From Owenia fusiformis (taxonomy: Eukaryota; Annelida; Polychaeta; Sabellida; Oweniidae): a DNA stretch of 64,000 bases. The notes beneath the pieces are model-generated. The model made no database searches, had not been told where the DNA came from, and saw only the letters and a program-made list of their open reading frames with translations. A program made the translations under genes and the position numbers. The stretch spans positions 36,052,538 through 36,116,537 of the forward strand of contig CAIIXF020000007.1 of assembly GCA_903813345.2 (NCBI GenBank). The letters run 5' to 3'. Each line of letters begins with the position of its first letter. Position 1 is the first letter of the stretch. Below are positions 13,301 through 22,654 of the stretch, one piece after another.

Positions 13301-16300
13301 CCATGTTAAGTCAATGGGAAAAAAGATTTTTTTGAAGTGAAAAATACGAAATATAGACTGAGTTCAGCTAAATATAATGGAAGCTTTTGAAAGAAGGGGA
13401 CCTCAAAAGGCATCTAGCTTAAAAATTTGGACACAAAAATGCCTAGGTCAAAATCTAGGTCAAATTCAAAGTTTTTCCTTATTTTTGCGATTCTGACACT
13501 ACACTTTAATTATATTCTTCGAAATTGTGTATACATGTAGCCAAGAGTGTGCTCATAGTGTTAGCCTTTTGCCGTCAGGAAGTATTTTGACCCACTTTTG
13601 AGATATGGTGTCCCAAAAGTAGGTCAAAATAAAAAAATCTTCAAATTTAACTTATGAGTTATGAATTAGGGGTAGAATTTTATCAGGAATCCGAATCTGC
13701 AAACCATATTTCGATCCCACTTCCGGTTCGGAAGTTATGGCGTGTCCAAAAAGTAGGTCAAAATAAAAAAATCTAAATTTAACGTATGAGTTATGAATTA
13801 GGGGTAGAATTTTGTCAGGAATCCGAATCTGCAAACCAAATTTCGATCTGACTACTTGTTCTGAAGTAATGGCGTTTTGAGATCTCAAAAATCGCTAAAT
13901 TTGGTGCCCCATGTTAAATCAATGGGACCGAATAATTTTTTGAAGTGTAAAAATACGAGATAAAGAATGAGTACAGCTAAACATAATGAAAGCCCATAGA
14001 AGAAGGGGACCTCAAAAGCTACACTTTCCTTCAAAGTTTGGACACCAAAAATTCCTGCATACCCTACTTTACCTCTCTACCTACTCAGCTACTTATTTGA
14101 CTACTTACTCAATTACTTAATTAGTTATTACTTACTTAGCAACTTACTCAGCTACTAACTCAGGTACTTACTCAGCTACTCACTCAGCTACCTACTCAGC
14201 TTTTTACTCACTTACTTACTCAGCTACTTACTCAACTACTACTAAGGTACTTACTCAGCTAATTACTCAGTTACTTACTCAGCTCTTTACTGATCTATCT
14301 AGGTAAAATAAATCTGGAGTCTTAAATTGAACTTGTTCAATTTCACAAATCTAGTTATTTATGTATTCTAACTTGGAGTTCATAAAGAAAGAAATATGTA
14401 AAGGAACTGTACATATTCAAATCATGATTATTCCAGAAATAAAACAATCCCATGAGGAAATAATTCAGTTTATGTTAATTCTGTTCCTTACTCACTGGAT
14501 CAAATTTAATTTCTATTCTGAGAAACATATCAAAATGTTTTGTGCATGAAATGGCACTCACAGTAGTAGTATATTACAATAATTGTCCAATTATGTTGAA
14601 CATTGAATTGTTATTTACATATACTTAAGTCAAGTTTGGTTCAATAGTGTTTTTTCTTTTCAACATGACATGAAGATGAATATAAATTCATTATAAATAT
14701 TTTTAAGCATCTGTATTTCCTGACATCCTTTTTTTCATTTATGTTCCTTGTTGGTTTTGATATCTAGGCCTATTGAAAGATGGCACTGATCATTTGTCTA
14801 TTTCTCTTTTTTGCTAGTTCTGATATTTATATTATGTTTTTTAACTAATAACCTAGTGGTTTGATCTTTTTGGGCACTATTTAGAGTAAGAAAAGAAACA
14901 ATACAATGTGTGAATGTATATTTTGGGGTTTTGGTGGAGGGTTGAAGTGAAGATTGGAGATACACTTTTGTACTTTTATCTTCTCTTCATATTAATCTTA
15001 ATTTGGCTTAGTCCTTGTGGTTTTAATATTAGTTTGTTCAATAGCAAAATCATAATTCCCAACAGAGTTTCAAATGCTGTGCTATTGTTTTTCTAGTGAT
15101 GCTACATCTTCAGTGTGAAGGTTCTGAAATTTTTTATCATCGAATAGCAATATAATTTTTATGTCACCACCACAAGCAGTGACATATTGTTATAGTCTCC
15201 AACTTTTTTATGGACAGTGTTCGGTTGTTGGCATTCTGCGGTCAGCACTTGGTGATCAGCATTCAATGTCTGTAACAAATGGCAGGTGGTGACATTTTGC
15301 ATATTAATGCCTTGTTTATGAGGTGTGGAGATATGATACGATTGCTAATCTGCTTGTTTTATTAACTACTGCAGTCTGGGTTAACATGGTACATATTTTA
15401 TTAACTACTCCTTTAAAATGGTTGATCCAGAGCAATAAAGGAATATTGCTGATCTTAACGATCTGGTCCCTCTGATTTAACTTTTTATGAAGTTTTGACT
15501 AAATATGTCTCCCTGACAATTCATCCATGTATTAATAGCACATATAATAGTGAAAATATTATTTATTTATTTTATTTATAATTTTGTAATAATAAACATG
15601 TATTGAATAGGAAGGTAGAAGCTCATAAACGCCTGTATAGTGAATGTATCATACAATGCAAATGGGTGAATATTTACCCTAATGTGCATTCTTTTGATTA
15701 TTGGTAAAATTGGATAAACAAATGTTAATCGCAGTAAAAATCGTTTTCTGAAAACCTCTCTAATCAGAAAATGTCTCAATTTGAATGCTTTAAAAATCAT
15801 TTTTATGTCACCACTTAACATATTGTCATGTTAAAAAATCCTTGAAATGTGAACACCTGCCAATCTGAACACCTTGGGCTGGTCCCATTGGCATCCCTCA
15901 TCAATTACACTGGACGAAACGTTCTAAAAATTGCCTAAAGTAGGGGTCATTGTAACAGCTCCCACTCGGCCAATATTTTAACAATTTTTGTTTTCTTTAC
16001 ATGGAATGAAAGATGAGTATTCACTACAAATGTACAAATGCAACATGCTGTATTACGGCTTTGAAAAGGGGTGAAAATCACTTTGATAGTTATATACAAC
16101 CTTTAACTATCTGCCCTGCTGGTAGGTCTAGGGGGTGGTGGTTTACCCCACTTCATACATATGTTTTAGTATTGATTACATGTAACTTATATATTCCAGA
16201 TACTAAACTGTCTACCCTGCTGGTTGGACTAGGGGGTGGTGGTTTACCCCACTTCATACATATGTTTTAGGATTGATTACATGTAACTTATATATTCCAG

Positions 16301-19300
16301 ATACTAAACTGTCTACCCTGCTGGTGGGTCTAGGGGGTGGTGGTTTACCCCACTTCATACATCACTTTTTCCCAAAGGTATGTGTCACTCATAGAGTTCA
16401 AGTTTGTAAGAGCACAGTAAATCTCTCAATATGAACACATTAAAGTGGTTCATATTTTTATTTTATTATCTCCGATTGATTCAAATATTCAGAAACATTG
16501 AAATATGAGCACCTGCCAATCTGAATATGTTTTACCAGTTTCTATAACAAAAGAACATACAGGACTTACTGTGCATACATTTTATGGGGTATAATACAGA
16601 CTTGCCAACCTAAAATGAAAAAAATTTCTGTATTTTTACGGGTAAGTATTCCAAAATCTGGTAGTTTTTGCGGGAGTTTTTTTAAAAATGTAGTTTTTGT
16701 GGGAGATTTCTTGAAAAAACAAAAATTTTACAGGAGATTCCCGTAAAAAAACAGGACAGGAGGTTGGCAGGTCTGTAATTAGTCCAACAACATTAGACCT
16801 AGCCTGGGCCTCGTTTCTTATATGACATGTCTTATGGCCCCAGCTAGGTCTAACCTCCATTATCATTTTGCCCTTGATGAGTTAATTTAATCGTACCGCA
16901 GGTTCTGACAAGCGGAACTAATTAAACTCTGAAAACATGGTAATATTACACAAAGAATGTGATTCAAGCATGCATACATACCTTATAAATACATACACAC
17001 CATCCCGTATCCCCCTTAGACCCTATTGATGCATAATTACGAAAATATTGGAGACAGGTTTGGAATTTTACAAAAATGTCGGTCAGCTCCGGTAACATCG
17101 AAATTGCAAATCGTATCAGGAATTAACCGTCATTGCGACACTGCATCAACGAACAGTAGGTTTGCAATTAAGAACTATTTTGTCATTGTGTGTATACAAG
17201 CGCTATATAAATCAATCAAAGATACCTGTTATCCTCAAAATTGATCATTTTATCCCGAGTAAATGTCATTTTAGAGATTGGTAAGTTTAACCTCATTTTA
17301 CTCTTATAAATGAACATTTAATACAATAATATTGTGTTGAATCGCTTGATGTTATGTGTTTTTATATTGTTGCCAAGTATCAGTTGCATGTCATCGCGGA
17401 AAAATGGTTTCGGTGGATCCAAAACTTGCATCAAAGGAAAGAATAGTAAAGAGGTTAAACTCAATAACGGCCCCAAGAACATTCTTAATAATGAATAACG
17501 CCGTTATTGAGTTTAGTTGAACTAGTCTGTAATACAATAGCACACATTATAAATCAATTCGTTCACATGACATTTTCTTTTTTTATTGATTTATCAATTC
17601 ACCCCTTAGGGTATAAGAGTATAGAAACACACGTAACTAGTACAGTAACAAACATTAAAATATCCTTTATACAGAGTGGTCCAAAAAAAGTGAACCCCTG
17701 CAACAGGCTATATTTTCCTTAATACTTGCATGAATTGCCTCATATTATCACATGTTGTAGAGAAAGGTCTAAAGTTTTTGTTGATGCCATAATTTATTCT
17801 CAGTCTTAAATGTTCAAGAAATTACAAGACTTAAACGAACATGCCTGAAAATTAGATTGTGTAAAATTTTACCAACGTAATTCATGGAAATTGTTGAAAC
17901 ATGTTATAGGTATTCTTAAAACAGCTTTCAGTTAGAGATACAAGTTTAAAACCCTACCATATGACAAATGGGATACTATTTGAGCAGAAAACACATTTCA
18001 CACTTTCATTGATCATTTTGAAGCAGTTTTAATTGTTCAACAGTTAAGGGGCATGTTACCTACACAAATGGATAGAGGGGGGCAAAGTTGCCCCCTTTGA
18101 CCAGGATTCTGAGAAGCCCTTCATCAAATATCTTTAGATAATCAAAAGAAAATCTAATATTCAATGTTTTGAGCCATAATTCACTAGGATTGGTCCATGA
18201 TTAATGAAGATATCGACATTTCAAGATCATATAGGGGTATGTTGCGATTTCGCTGGGAAAAATTTTCGTCTATGGAAACTTAGAACATTTCTTTGGATCA
18301 CAATATCTTTGCAACTAACAGAGGTAGGATGCTAGTTTTTACGCCATAATGTGCGTGATTCAAAACCAAACAAAGTCAGAAAATAATAGCACTTTAAGAC
18401 TACAGCTAAAAAAATTGTCAGGGGAAGGGCGTTGATGGGTTGAAGAATCGCGGATGTTGAAAATCACATTTTATCCATTTTCAGTAATATTTGGTTAGGG
18501 CTTATAATTTCTGCAAATTTCAAGACTAAGAAAAATGTATGGTACCAACAACAATTTTAGACCTTCCTCTATAACATGTGAAAATATGAAAGGATTCCTG
18601 AAAGTAATAAGGGAAATATGGCCCGTTGCAGGGGTTCACTTTTTTTTGGACCACCCTGTACATGTACATTTAACATATTACTTATATATTTTTCTTGCCA
18701 TACACACGTCAACCCTTGCCATTCTTCACAATGTTTTTCTACATCTTTCATCTTTTCAATACATGTACACAAGTCAACCCTTGCCATTCTTCACAATGTT
18801 TTTATAAATCTTTCATATTTTCAATACATGTACACACGTCGACCCTTGCCATTCTTCATAATGTTTTTATAAATCTTTCATCTTTTCAATACATGTACAC
18901 AAGTCAACCCTTGCCATTCTTCACAATGTTTTTCTAAATCTTTCATCTTTTCAATACATGTATGTGTGTTACGTTGCCAGGGCCTGAAAGACTGGTGTCT
19001 TATAGGCAGATGTCCGCCTGGGGTCCGTTTTAATTGATATTTCATGTAAGGTTGTACCCAAGACACTATAATAAATTTTACAATTACAATAAAAATATAA
19101 TACATTAAACTCAGATGACAATTTTTCATTTAGATATGGCTAGATATTGTTGACATTGACCCAGCAATGTTAACTATAGCAACTGAATGGTTCAACTTCC
19201 CTAAAGATGACCGACTACAAGTTAACATTGCAGATGGACTCCAATATATCAAGGATCAGGCTGACAAAGGTGAATAATTGTTTATTGAAACAAATTTTAC

Positions 19301-22040
19301 ATTTTTCACACCTGTCTTTTGATGCTAGTTTGGTGTCAATTTTAGAATCTTGACAGGCAATCCAAAGTCTTGATTTCAGATTTTCACGAATGAAAATGAA
19401 GACATATTCGTTCTTTCGAAATGCTGGATAAAGGACTGTTCTTGGTTTGGAGAATGAAGTTCATCACTCTAATTGAGCATTACTCCTGCTTCCGACTTTG
19501 ATTTTTTTACATAATATAGATTTGAATGTCTTCGTTTGTATAGTCATAGTTAAATTTTGGTAATATTTCTAGATTTTTACATAAAAAAATAATTAGCGCA
19601 GTACACAGATGAACTTCTTTCTCCAAATCGGGAATTGTATTTTATTGAATTGGTCTACTGCAGGTTACCCCTGCTTCGGACAATTGTGATATTTTTACAT
19701 CTTGTAGATTTAAATGTCCTCTTTTGAATATTCATAATTTAATTTGGGTGATATTTCTATATTTTTCATTAAAAAATGATTAGCCCAGGAGACTAAGATG
19801 ATCACCGAAAAAGTACATGCGGTACTAACTTCGACCGTTAATTTGAATTTTTGACCTAACAAATGTTTTAAAATCAAGGATTGCGCATCTCATACTGCAC
19901 CATTTTTCTTCAAAATTGTTCCATTCAAAGCAAAACAAAATTGCCTTTCTGGTGGTGCATTGCTTTATTGTAAAGAGTCCCTCGTTTAAGCAGCCTTTTG
20001 GTCCCCAGCTGTGAGAAGCCCTTCTTGAAGAAAAACAGTGCAGTATGAGACTTGCAATCCTTGATTTTCAAACATCTGGTAGGTCAAAATCTCAAATTAA
20101 CAGTCGAAGTTAGTACCACATGTAACTTTTCGGTGGCCATCTTGCTTTCTGGGTCAACAAGCCCACACTGCTATGGTTTAAGCACGATATTGTTCACCGT
20201 ATGCCTTGTTTCAAGATCATCTAAGTTTTCAGAAGTTCAGATCTGACTTAACATTTAAGATTTGAACTTCAATGACCTTCTCAAGGTAAATAAAAAAGAA
20301 GGTCAAAAAGATATTTTTTCCAACTTGCTTCAAATGACCAATTTCTTTTTTCAAAATCATCTACAAGTTCTCAGAAGTTCTAATCTGATTTTAGATTTGA
20401 GATTTTACCTTCAATGACCTTCTCAAGGTCAAAGAAGGGTCAAAAGGTCTTTTTTCAGCTTGCTTCAAAATGACCAATATTTTCAAACTCTTCAACAAGT
20501 TCTCAAAAGTTCAAATCTGACTATAGATTTGAGATTTGACCTTCAAAAAAGATTTGACATTCATTGAACTTTATTGGTATTTTTTCAACTTGCTACAAAT
20601 TAATTTTTTTCAAAATCATCTACAAGTTTTCAGAAGTTCAAATTTGTCTTTAGATTTGAGATTTCACCTTCATGCAATGTCATGTTGCTTACATTCACAA
20701 TGTCTTCTAGGTGTAAAGCTACACGCTGTGATGTTAGATGTTGACAGCAAAGACAGTACTATGGGAATGAGCTGCCCCCCAAAACCATTTATCCACACAA
20801 CAATGCTCCAACATATAAAGTCTTTACTACTTCCTGGAGGTGAGAAAGTGTATTTTGTTAAATTGATTGGAATACAGTGATTAAAACCTCCCTCAAAACA
20901 TGAAAAAGATTCATCCTATTTTAAACAAATTAGACATGTATTCTGAAATATTTAACTAATAAATCCCCTCGATAGTCATTAGATTTCATTAATTTTACAT
21001 TATTTTTAATACATTTATACATGATCAAACTAATCTTAAAAACAGTATGTGTATTTACATGTAGAAAGATTACAATATCAAATTATGCTCTTTTTCAATT
21101 CTGTACCTTCCCAATTATTGTTATCTGAAAGACTCTCAACCATTGCTCTTATACTAGTGTAGTCTTTTACAGCCCTGTTGAAAATATGTATAAAATTTGT
21201 TTATACTATAAGTATAAATATATCACTGCATGAGCATATTGATTTATCATATCATTATCTGTTATTGTCTAATTTGAGCTACTTAATTTGGTGATTCTGT
21301 ATTTTTAGGCCTATTAGCGTCTATTTAATTTGGCAGTTTTCCAAGTGTCCTTGACATTCTCCTATCTAACAAAATTTAAAATACTCATTGTCAGTGTTGT
21401 TGATGAACAATTTCTTTAGGCCTAATCTTTTTGTTGTTTATATTTCTTCAATATTTATTGTTGTTTCTATCAATTTAAACGGCCCAGTCATCTTTCTTAT
21501 AACCAGAAATGCACCAAACAAAAACATGTCAAATTTCCGGGGATTTTGGCGAATATTTAATTTGGCGATTTTTTTAATTCGCCAAAATTTGCCAATTCAA
21601 AACGCTCGCCAAATTAAACACAAATACAGTAGTTTCTCTATATCTTTAGCTTATTCAAAGGAAGAGTAGAGACTATAGGTCCCAAAATACAGTGTAAGAT
21701 TCATATTTAAAGGTCAATTTTCTGTTTTCTTTTTTCAGGAGTGTTCATGTTAAATTTAGTGTGTCGGGAACAGAAATTACGTGAAGAAGCCACCGCAGAT
21801 TTGAAAACTGTATTTCCTTATATATTGACAATTAACATACCTGAGCAGGTTAATGAGATAATATATGCCTTTCCTGAAGACAGACAAAATACATTGAACT
21901 TTGATCTTGGTAGCAAAGGACTTCCCAAGCACATAGCTGGGTATTTGAAAACACTAGTAGAAGGAATGAGAGAATATAGCAAGACTTCATCAGTGCCAAG
22001 GTTAACGCAGAAGCTAGATGGTTTACATTTAATAGGATGA
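1174..22040 (+). CDS. METTL13: METTL13-type eEF1A lysine and N-terminal methyltransferase, C-terminal 425 residues (8 exons; 5' end outside window)
   Basis: Exons 1174-1311, 2742-2925, 4143-4323, 5644-5775, 16301-16377, 19134-19269, 20711-20839 and 21739-22040 join with consistent phases, all with AG acceptors and GT donors, into one frame ending at TGA 22038-22040. The product matches the C-terminal half of METTL13: [11 protein letters not shown] and ETEWLF in the linker, then the SAM-binding motif GLGGGGLP, the acidic motif [22 protein letters not shown] and the strand FMLNLVCRE. In the family the N-terminal domain methylates Lys55 of eEF1A and this C-terminal domain (MT13-C) methylates the eEF1A N terminus in the cytosol. 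The animal protein is about 700 residues, so the first methyltransferase domain must lie upstream of base 1. Odd features are the 10.5 kb intron holding a Toll-like receptor gene and a 101-bp tandem repeat of the SAM-motif exon. Splice junctions are inferred from sequence, not from transcripts. Confidence 0.93.
1312..2741 (+). other. METTL13 intron, anonymous AT-rich DNA
   Basis: This 1.43 kb intron holds only short frames with no recognisable protein similarity. No clear repeat family was seen in it. Confidence 0.6.
2742..2925 (+). CDS. METTL13: METTL13 exon
   Basis: The acceptor is ctactcag at 2741 and the donor is gtatgt at 2926. The exon ends in phase 0. It encodes [20 protein letters not shown] and then a stretch ending [10 protein letters not shown], which is characteristic of the METTL13 linker and start of the C-terminal domain. 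Confidence 0.92.
3060..3840. repeat. GATATC-rich hairpin element in METTL13 intron
   Basis: GATATCA and its complement recur many times. A strong hairpin occupies about 3660-3790: gatatcaaatatcaacac pairs with gtgttgatatttgatatc around the loop attcgcttcgctcact. This is probably a MITE. Target duplications were not resolved. Confidence 0.6.
4143..4323 (+). CDS. METTL13: METTL13 exon
   Basis: The acceptor is tgtgtag at 4142 and the donor is gtgata at 4324. The exon starts in phase 0 and ends in phase 1. It encodes [19 protein letters not shown], then [19 protein letters not shown], the strongest family signature of this region. Confidence 0.93.
4324..5261 (+). other. METTL13 intron, anonymous
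   Basis: Only short, unsupported frames occur here. I see no gene and no clear repeat in this stretch. Confidence 0.5.
5644..5775 (+). CDS. METTL13: METTL13 exon
   Basis: The acceptor is tttacag at 5643 and the donor is gtgagt at 5776. It encodes a lysine-rich linker ([12 protein letters not shown]) followed by [16 protein letters not shown], which precedes the SAM-binding core. It ends in phase 1, leaving a G that is completed by AT at 16301 across a 10.5 kb intron. Confidence 0.92.
5830..6232 (+). repeat. dispersed repeat family C, copy 1
   Basis: About 400 bases starting with aaatgcgagtaggtagttacc are present in reverse orientation at 22190-22572. Shared landmarks are ccaccaggtggc, gacatattc-like segments, and tagaagtc...aattttt. 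Copy 1 is in the METTL13 intron and copy 2 lies just past the METTL13 stop. Confidence 0.75.
7420..8030. other. intron stretch upstream of the TLR gene
   Basis: It holds degenerate copies of a phrase resembling aatacctctctaaactgaacacc, like the ends of pogo-type MITEs, followed by anonymous AT-rich DNA. Nothing coding is seen. Confidence 0.45.
8060..8142 (+). repeat. 41-bp tandem duplication upstream of TLR
   Basis: The phrase aacttgaaaaagatttatg followed by ttttttcaaga occurs twice in succession, ending about 170 bases before the TLR start codon. It may be part of the receptor's upstream region. No known factor site is claimed. Confidence 0.6.
8213..8220 (+). promoter_or_regulatory. candidate TATA box for the nested TLR
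   Basis: TATAAATA lies 92 bases upstream of the TLR ATG, a fitting distance for a core promoter with a short 5' leader. It suggests the nested gene has its own promoter. This is inference from position only. Confidence 0.4.
8312..10627 (+). CDS. Toll-like receptor (single exon, complete)
   Basis: An intact 771-residue frame encodes a type I membrane receptor that would sense microbial or endogenous ligands and signal through TIR adaptors such as MyD88. A hydrophobic signal peptide covers residues 1-26. An N-terminal cysteine cap (CKLCTCVG) starts at about 47, followed by leucine-rich repeats such as [36 protein letters not shown] and [12 protein letters not shown] single C-terminal cysteine cap ([10 protein letters not shown]...DCW) lies near 497-546, and a transmembrane helix at about 549-572 is followed by basic RRRYK. 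The TIR domain runs from about 600 to 750: box 1 FDGFMSYSS, box 2 DDRNFMPG, box 3 FWRKM. One cysteine cluster places it with the V-type (sccTLR) group. The gene sits inside a METTL13 intron on the same strand. The start is the first ATG, in context acacaATG; a second ATG lies at 8330. Confidence 0.95.
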   Translation: MFNIGTMFFYQLLVALLLNVCVTVHGNSNATSLKRTELEEMKNKNNCKLCTCVGLIADCTSRNLKSLPQDLPQDITTLNLTNNSITHLPDGLLGQLYQSLKVLDIDGNKITAFGQYVFDGLQNLEFLGIGANPFKPELFHHLVYKPLKNIRTIFVSRFGDESKHDSRIPLFNAFEGLQNSTIEAIIYEHITFVPFLLEKKYMQFFQNCHLKKLVLPENKIYAFEPGFSKFMPHLEIVDVSRNLIQGTMPVNNKVLEIYLMQFLKVIKIEGNTQGAFHKDKPFVPFSKEMSEIEWAVPLALEELYLTESTVDTVPYHFPYGVKLQRRNKVKIIEASSSFIITYMGGPFKGLIHLEKFIYKDNECVFVPDFFTCETGYFESLKVLDLTNNRAKLSSSNSSVRLFRNCSHLQNVDLSFNDITSVDSDAFVDTVRLEVLNLSGNKIKLLNITLAELKSLGHLNLSHNYLKTIDEHTRKEIDELVETSTKNLTIDLRQNPLICNCDSFMFIHWMQAQSGIMYGWSQVTCIYINGSEIAIKDLILPDMKWDCWRAVIIPSMVSFGLTVLAIVIGIFVYRRRYKIQYLLLHVKALLRRHQHGDFEFDFDGFMSYSSLDKNWALTNIYAHLANKYKYNICMDDRNFMPGAYIADVIVESISKSNKIILIISQNFLRSGWCTFEMNLARGELATRGRDCLILILKEPVDVLPPELITPTLRSLIETRVYLEWSEDEDRKQLFWRKMQDSLGDPRYQGEEDTQYLYQSNDGDNEVLEQLIE
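10623..10628 (+). terminator. possible TLR polyadenylation signal overlapping the stop codon
   Basis: AATAAA at 10623-10628 contains the TAA stop (10625-10627). If used, the 3' UTR would be only about 20 bases. A later, unidentified signal is equally possible. Confidence 0.3.
10834..14357. repeat. GGTCAA-rich tandem repeat arrays in METTL13 intron
   Basis: Two related arrays follow one another (about 10834-12837 and 12838-14357). Each ends with aaatctggagtcttaaattg and cttgttcaattt. The first opens with two copies of the palindrome gactccagat...atctggagtc. Internal units of about 480-610 bases recur, with landmarks aaatttggtgcccatgtta (11396, 11874, 13288, 13897) and gagttatgaatta (four times). 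AGGTCA half-sites are abundant. A third copy of the opening motif lies near 60714. No protein is encoded; the frames seen here are repeats of each other. Confidence 0.75.
14055..14300 (+). repeat. ACTCAGCTACTT simple tandem repeat
   Basis: A degenerate 12-base unit, variants of cttactcagcta, repeats about twenty times near the end of the second GGTCAA array. It is low complexity and not coding. Confidence 0.75.
14358..16105 (+). other. METTL13 intron, mostly anonymous
   Basis: Apart from repeat family E at 15165 and pogo-like scraps near 15850 (gaacacctgccaatctgaac), no gene or clear element was recognised. Confidence 0.5.
15165..15300 (+). repeat. dispersed repeat family E, copy
   Basis: The segment containing tgacatattgttatagtct, acagtgttcggttgttggc and aatggcaggtggtgaca recurs in inverted or partial form near 49866-49955, 55395-55455, 25262-25290 and 61700-61735. 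It is probably the end of a mobile element. Confidence 0.6.
16106..16300 (+). pseudogene. two upstream partial copies of the METTL13 motif-I exon (101-bp tandem unit)
   Basis: The segment gtttaccccacttcatac recurs at 16141, 16242 and 16343, an exact 101-bp period. The middle copy keeps the acceptor (tattccag, exon start 16200) and the reading frame [17 protein letters not shown], then hits TAG and has no donor. The first copy lacks the acceptor. Use of the middle acceptor would put a stop codon in the message. Confidence 0.85.
16301..16377 (+). CDS. METTL13: METTL13 exon carrying SAM-binding motif I
   Basis: The acceptor is tattccag at 16300 and the donor is gtatgt at 16378. It encodes [20 protein letters not shown], the glycine-rich loop that binds S-adenosylmethionine. 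It is the last of three tandem 101-bp copies and the only one with an open frame through to a donor site. Confidence 0.9.
16378..17671 (+). other. METTL13 intron, anonymous
   Basis: It contains pogo-like scraps near 16420-16540 and a purine/pyrimidine-rich short inverted phrase near 16620-16760. It has no gene. Confidence 0.45.
17672..18658. mobile_element. Tc1/mariner-type non-autonomous element
   Basis: Terminal inverted repeats of about 110 bases begin CAGAGTGGTCCAAAAAAAGTG and, at the other end, CAGGGTGGTCCAAAAAAAAG. The element is bounded by TA at 17670-17671 and 18659-18660. No transposase remains between the ends. It sits in a METTL13 intron. Assignment to Tc1/mariner rests on the TA duplication and the style of the ends. 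Confidence 0.75.
18705..18965 (+). repeat. 65-bp minisatellite, four units
   Basis: The phrase cccttgccattcttca recurs at about 18711, 18778, 18843 and 18908 with a period near 65. It lies immediately after the element at 17672-18658, 170 bases before a METTL13 exon. Confidence 0.8.
19134..19269 (+). CDS. METTL13: METTL13 exon
   Basis: The acceptor is tcatttag at 19133 and the donor is gtgaat at 19270. It encodes [20 protein letters not shown] and then [12 protein letters not shown]. The VDIDP acid is expected to contact the SAM ribose, and IADG is the motif III region. It ends in phase 1. Confidence 0.92.
19428..19795 (+). repeat. dispersed repeat family D, copy 1
   Basis: Two diverged subunits of about 195 bases, each with tgaacttc/agttcatc...ccaaatcg, gatttaaatgtc and tggtaatatttctag, are repeated in reverse at 35899-36288. 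The copy is intronic. Confidence 0.7.
19797..20145. mobile_element. foldback MITE in METTL13 intron
   Basis: The left arm has gatcaccgaaaaagtacatg, cggtactaacttcgac and gatttt. The right arm is the imperfect reverse complement (gtcgaagttagtaccacatg, cttttcggtggcc). The loop contains cagtgcagtatgag/ctcatactgcacc pairs. Confidence 0.7.
20210..20680 (+). repeat. imperfect ~130-bp tandem repeat
   Basis: The phrase atctacaagttctcagaagt with a following gatttgagattt and accttcaatgaccttctcaagg recurs about four times with drift. It is intronic and not coding. Confidence 0.55.
20711..20839 (+). CDS. METTL13: METTL13 exon
   Basis: The acceptor is cttctag at 20710 and the donor is gtgaga at 20840. 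It encodes [20 protein letters not shown] and then [18 protein letters not shown], the catalytic-face strand of the C-terminal domain. It ends in phase 1. Confidence 0.92.
20881..21738 (+). other. last METTL13 intron region, anonymous
   Basis: AT-rich with no recognisable repeat or gene. A short aattcgccaaaatttgccaa phrase repeats near 21530-21620. Confidence 0.5.
21739..22040 (+). CDS. METTL13: METTL13 terminal exon
   Basis: The acceptor is tttttcag at 21738. It encodes [18 protein letters not shown] and continues to the stop TGA at 22038-22040. The last strands of the methyltransferase fold ([13 protein letters not shown]) are present. Polyadenylation signals follow within 40 bases. Confidence 0.93.
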
Positions 22041-22066
22041 ATTTCTAAATGAAGACTTCCATTGAA

Positions 22067-22078
22067 AATAAAAATAAA
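22067..22078 (+). terminator. METTL13 polyadenylation signals
   Basis: Two adjoining AATAAA hexamers (22067-22072 and 22073-22078) lie 27-38 bases after the stop codon. No other AATAAA was noted in the short 3' tail before the repeat at 22190. Confidence 0.65.
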
Positions 22079-22189
22079 ACTTGATATGTTTAAAAAAAAT
22101 GTCTGTGTCCATGTCACAATGTAGATACGCAGGATTAAAGTCAATAGACTAGATGCTAATAGATATAATCTTGATTTACGTATACGTTA

Positions 22190-22572
22190 AATATTCAAAA
22201 TTCAGTCAAAGTGATGTCATATTTGAAATCTACATGTAAAAGTACGTCTAGAAAAATGGTTTCGAAAATTGTTTATCAACTTTGAAAATTTATTTTTTTT
22301 GAAAATGAGACTTCTAGCTTGGGTTGATTCCTCATAGACCCCATGTTACAAAATAACAAAAAGTGAAATATCTTTTCTTATATTGGACAGATAACATTTT
22401 CTTTTACTGGACATATTCTAATTTGCATAACTATTAGATACATAAGGATTATATAAAAATTGAACCACAAAAACAGATATAATTTAAGTTAAAGGGAACT
22501 TTCTACTATGTTATCTGACCCGAACGAGCCACCTGGTGGCGAAACTGGTAACTACCTACTCGCATCTGCATT
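22190..22572 (-). repeat. dispersed repeat family C, copy 2
   Basis: This is the reverse-complement partner of 5830-6232. It contains gccacctggtggc and ggtaactacctactcgcatc near its end. It begins about 150 bases after the METTL13 stop codon. Confidence 0.75.
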
Positions 22573-22654
22573 ATTGTATCCCCATTTTAAGTCAATATAC
22601 CCTTGATGAAATCCACATTTTCTCTGAAGAACTCAAGTTGATTGACTCAACTAC

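Noticed and set aside
11202-13888. Repeated minus-strand frames with a recurring [18 protein letters not shown]-like phrase
   Set aside because: They repeat because the DNA is a tandem array; each is broken at different places and none has a start context.
16013-16270. 85-codon frame containing two copies of a Gly-rich motif
   Set aside because: It is read-through of the duplicated METTL13 exon copies and intron, not a separate gene.
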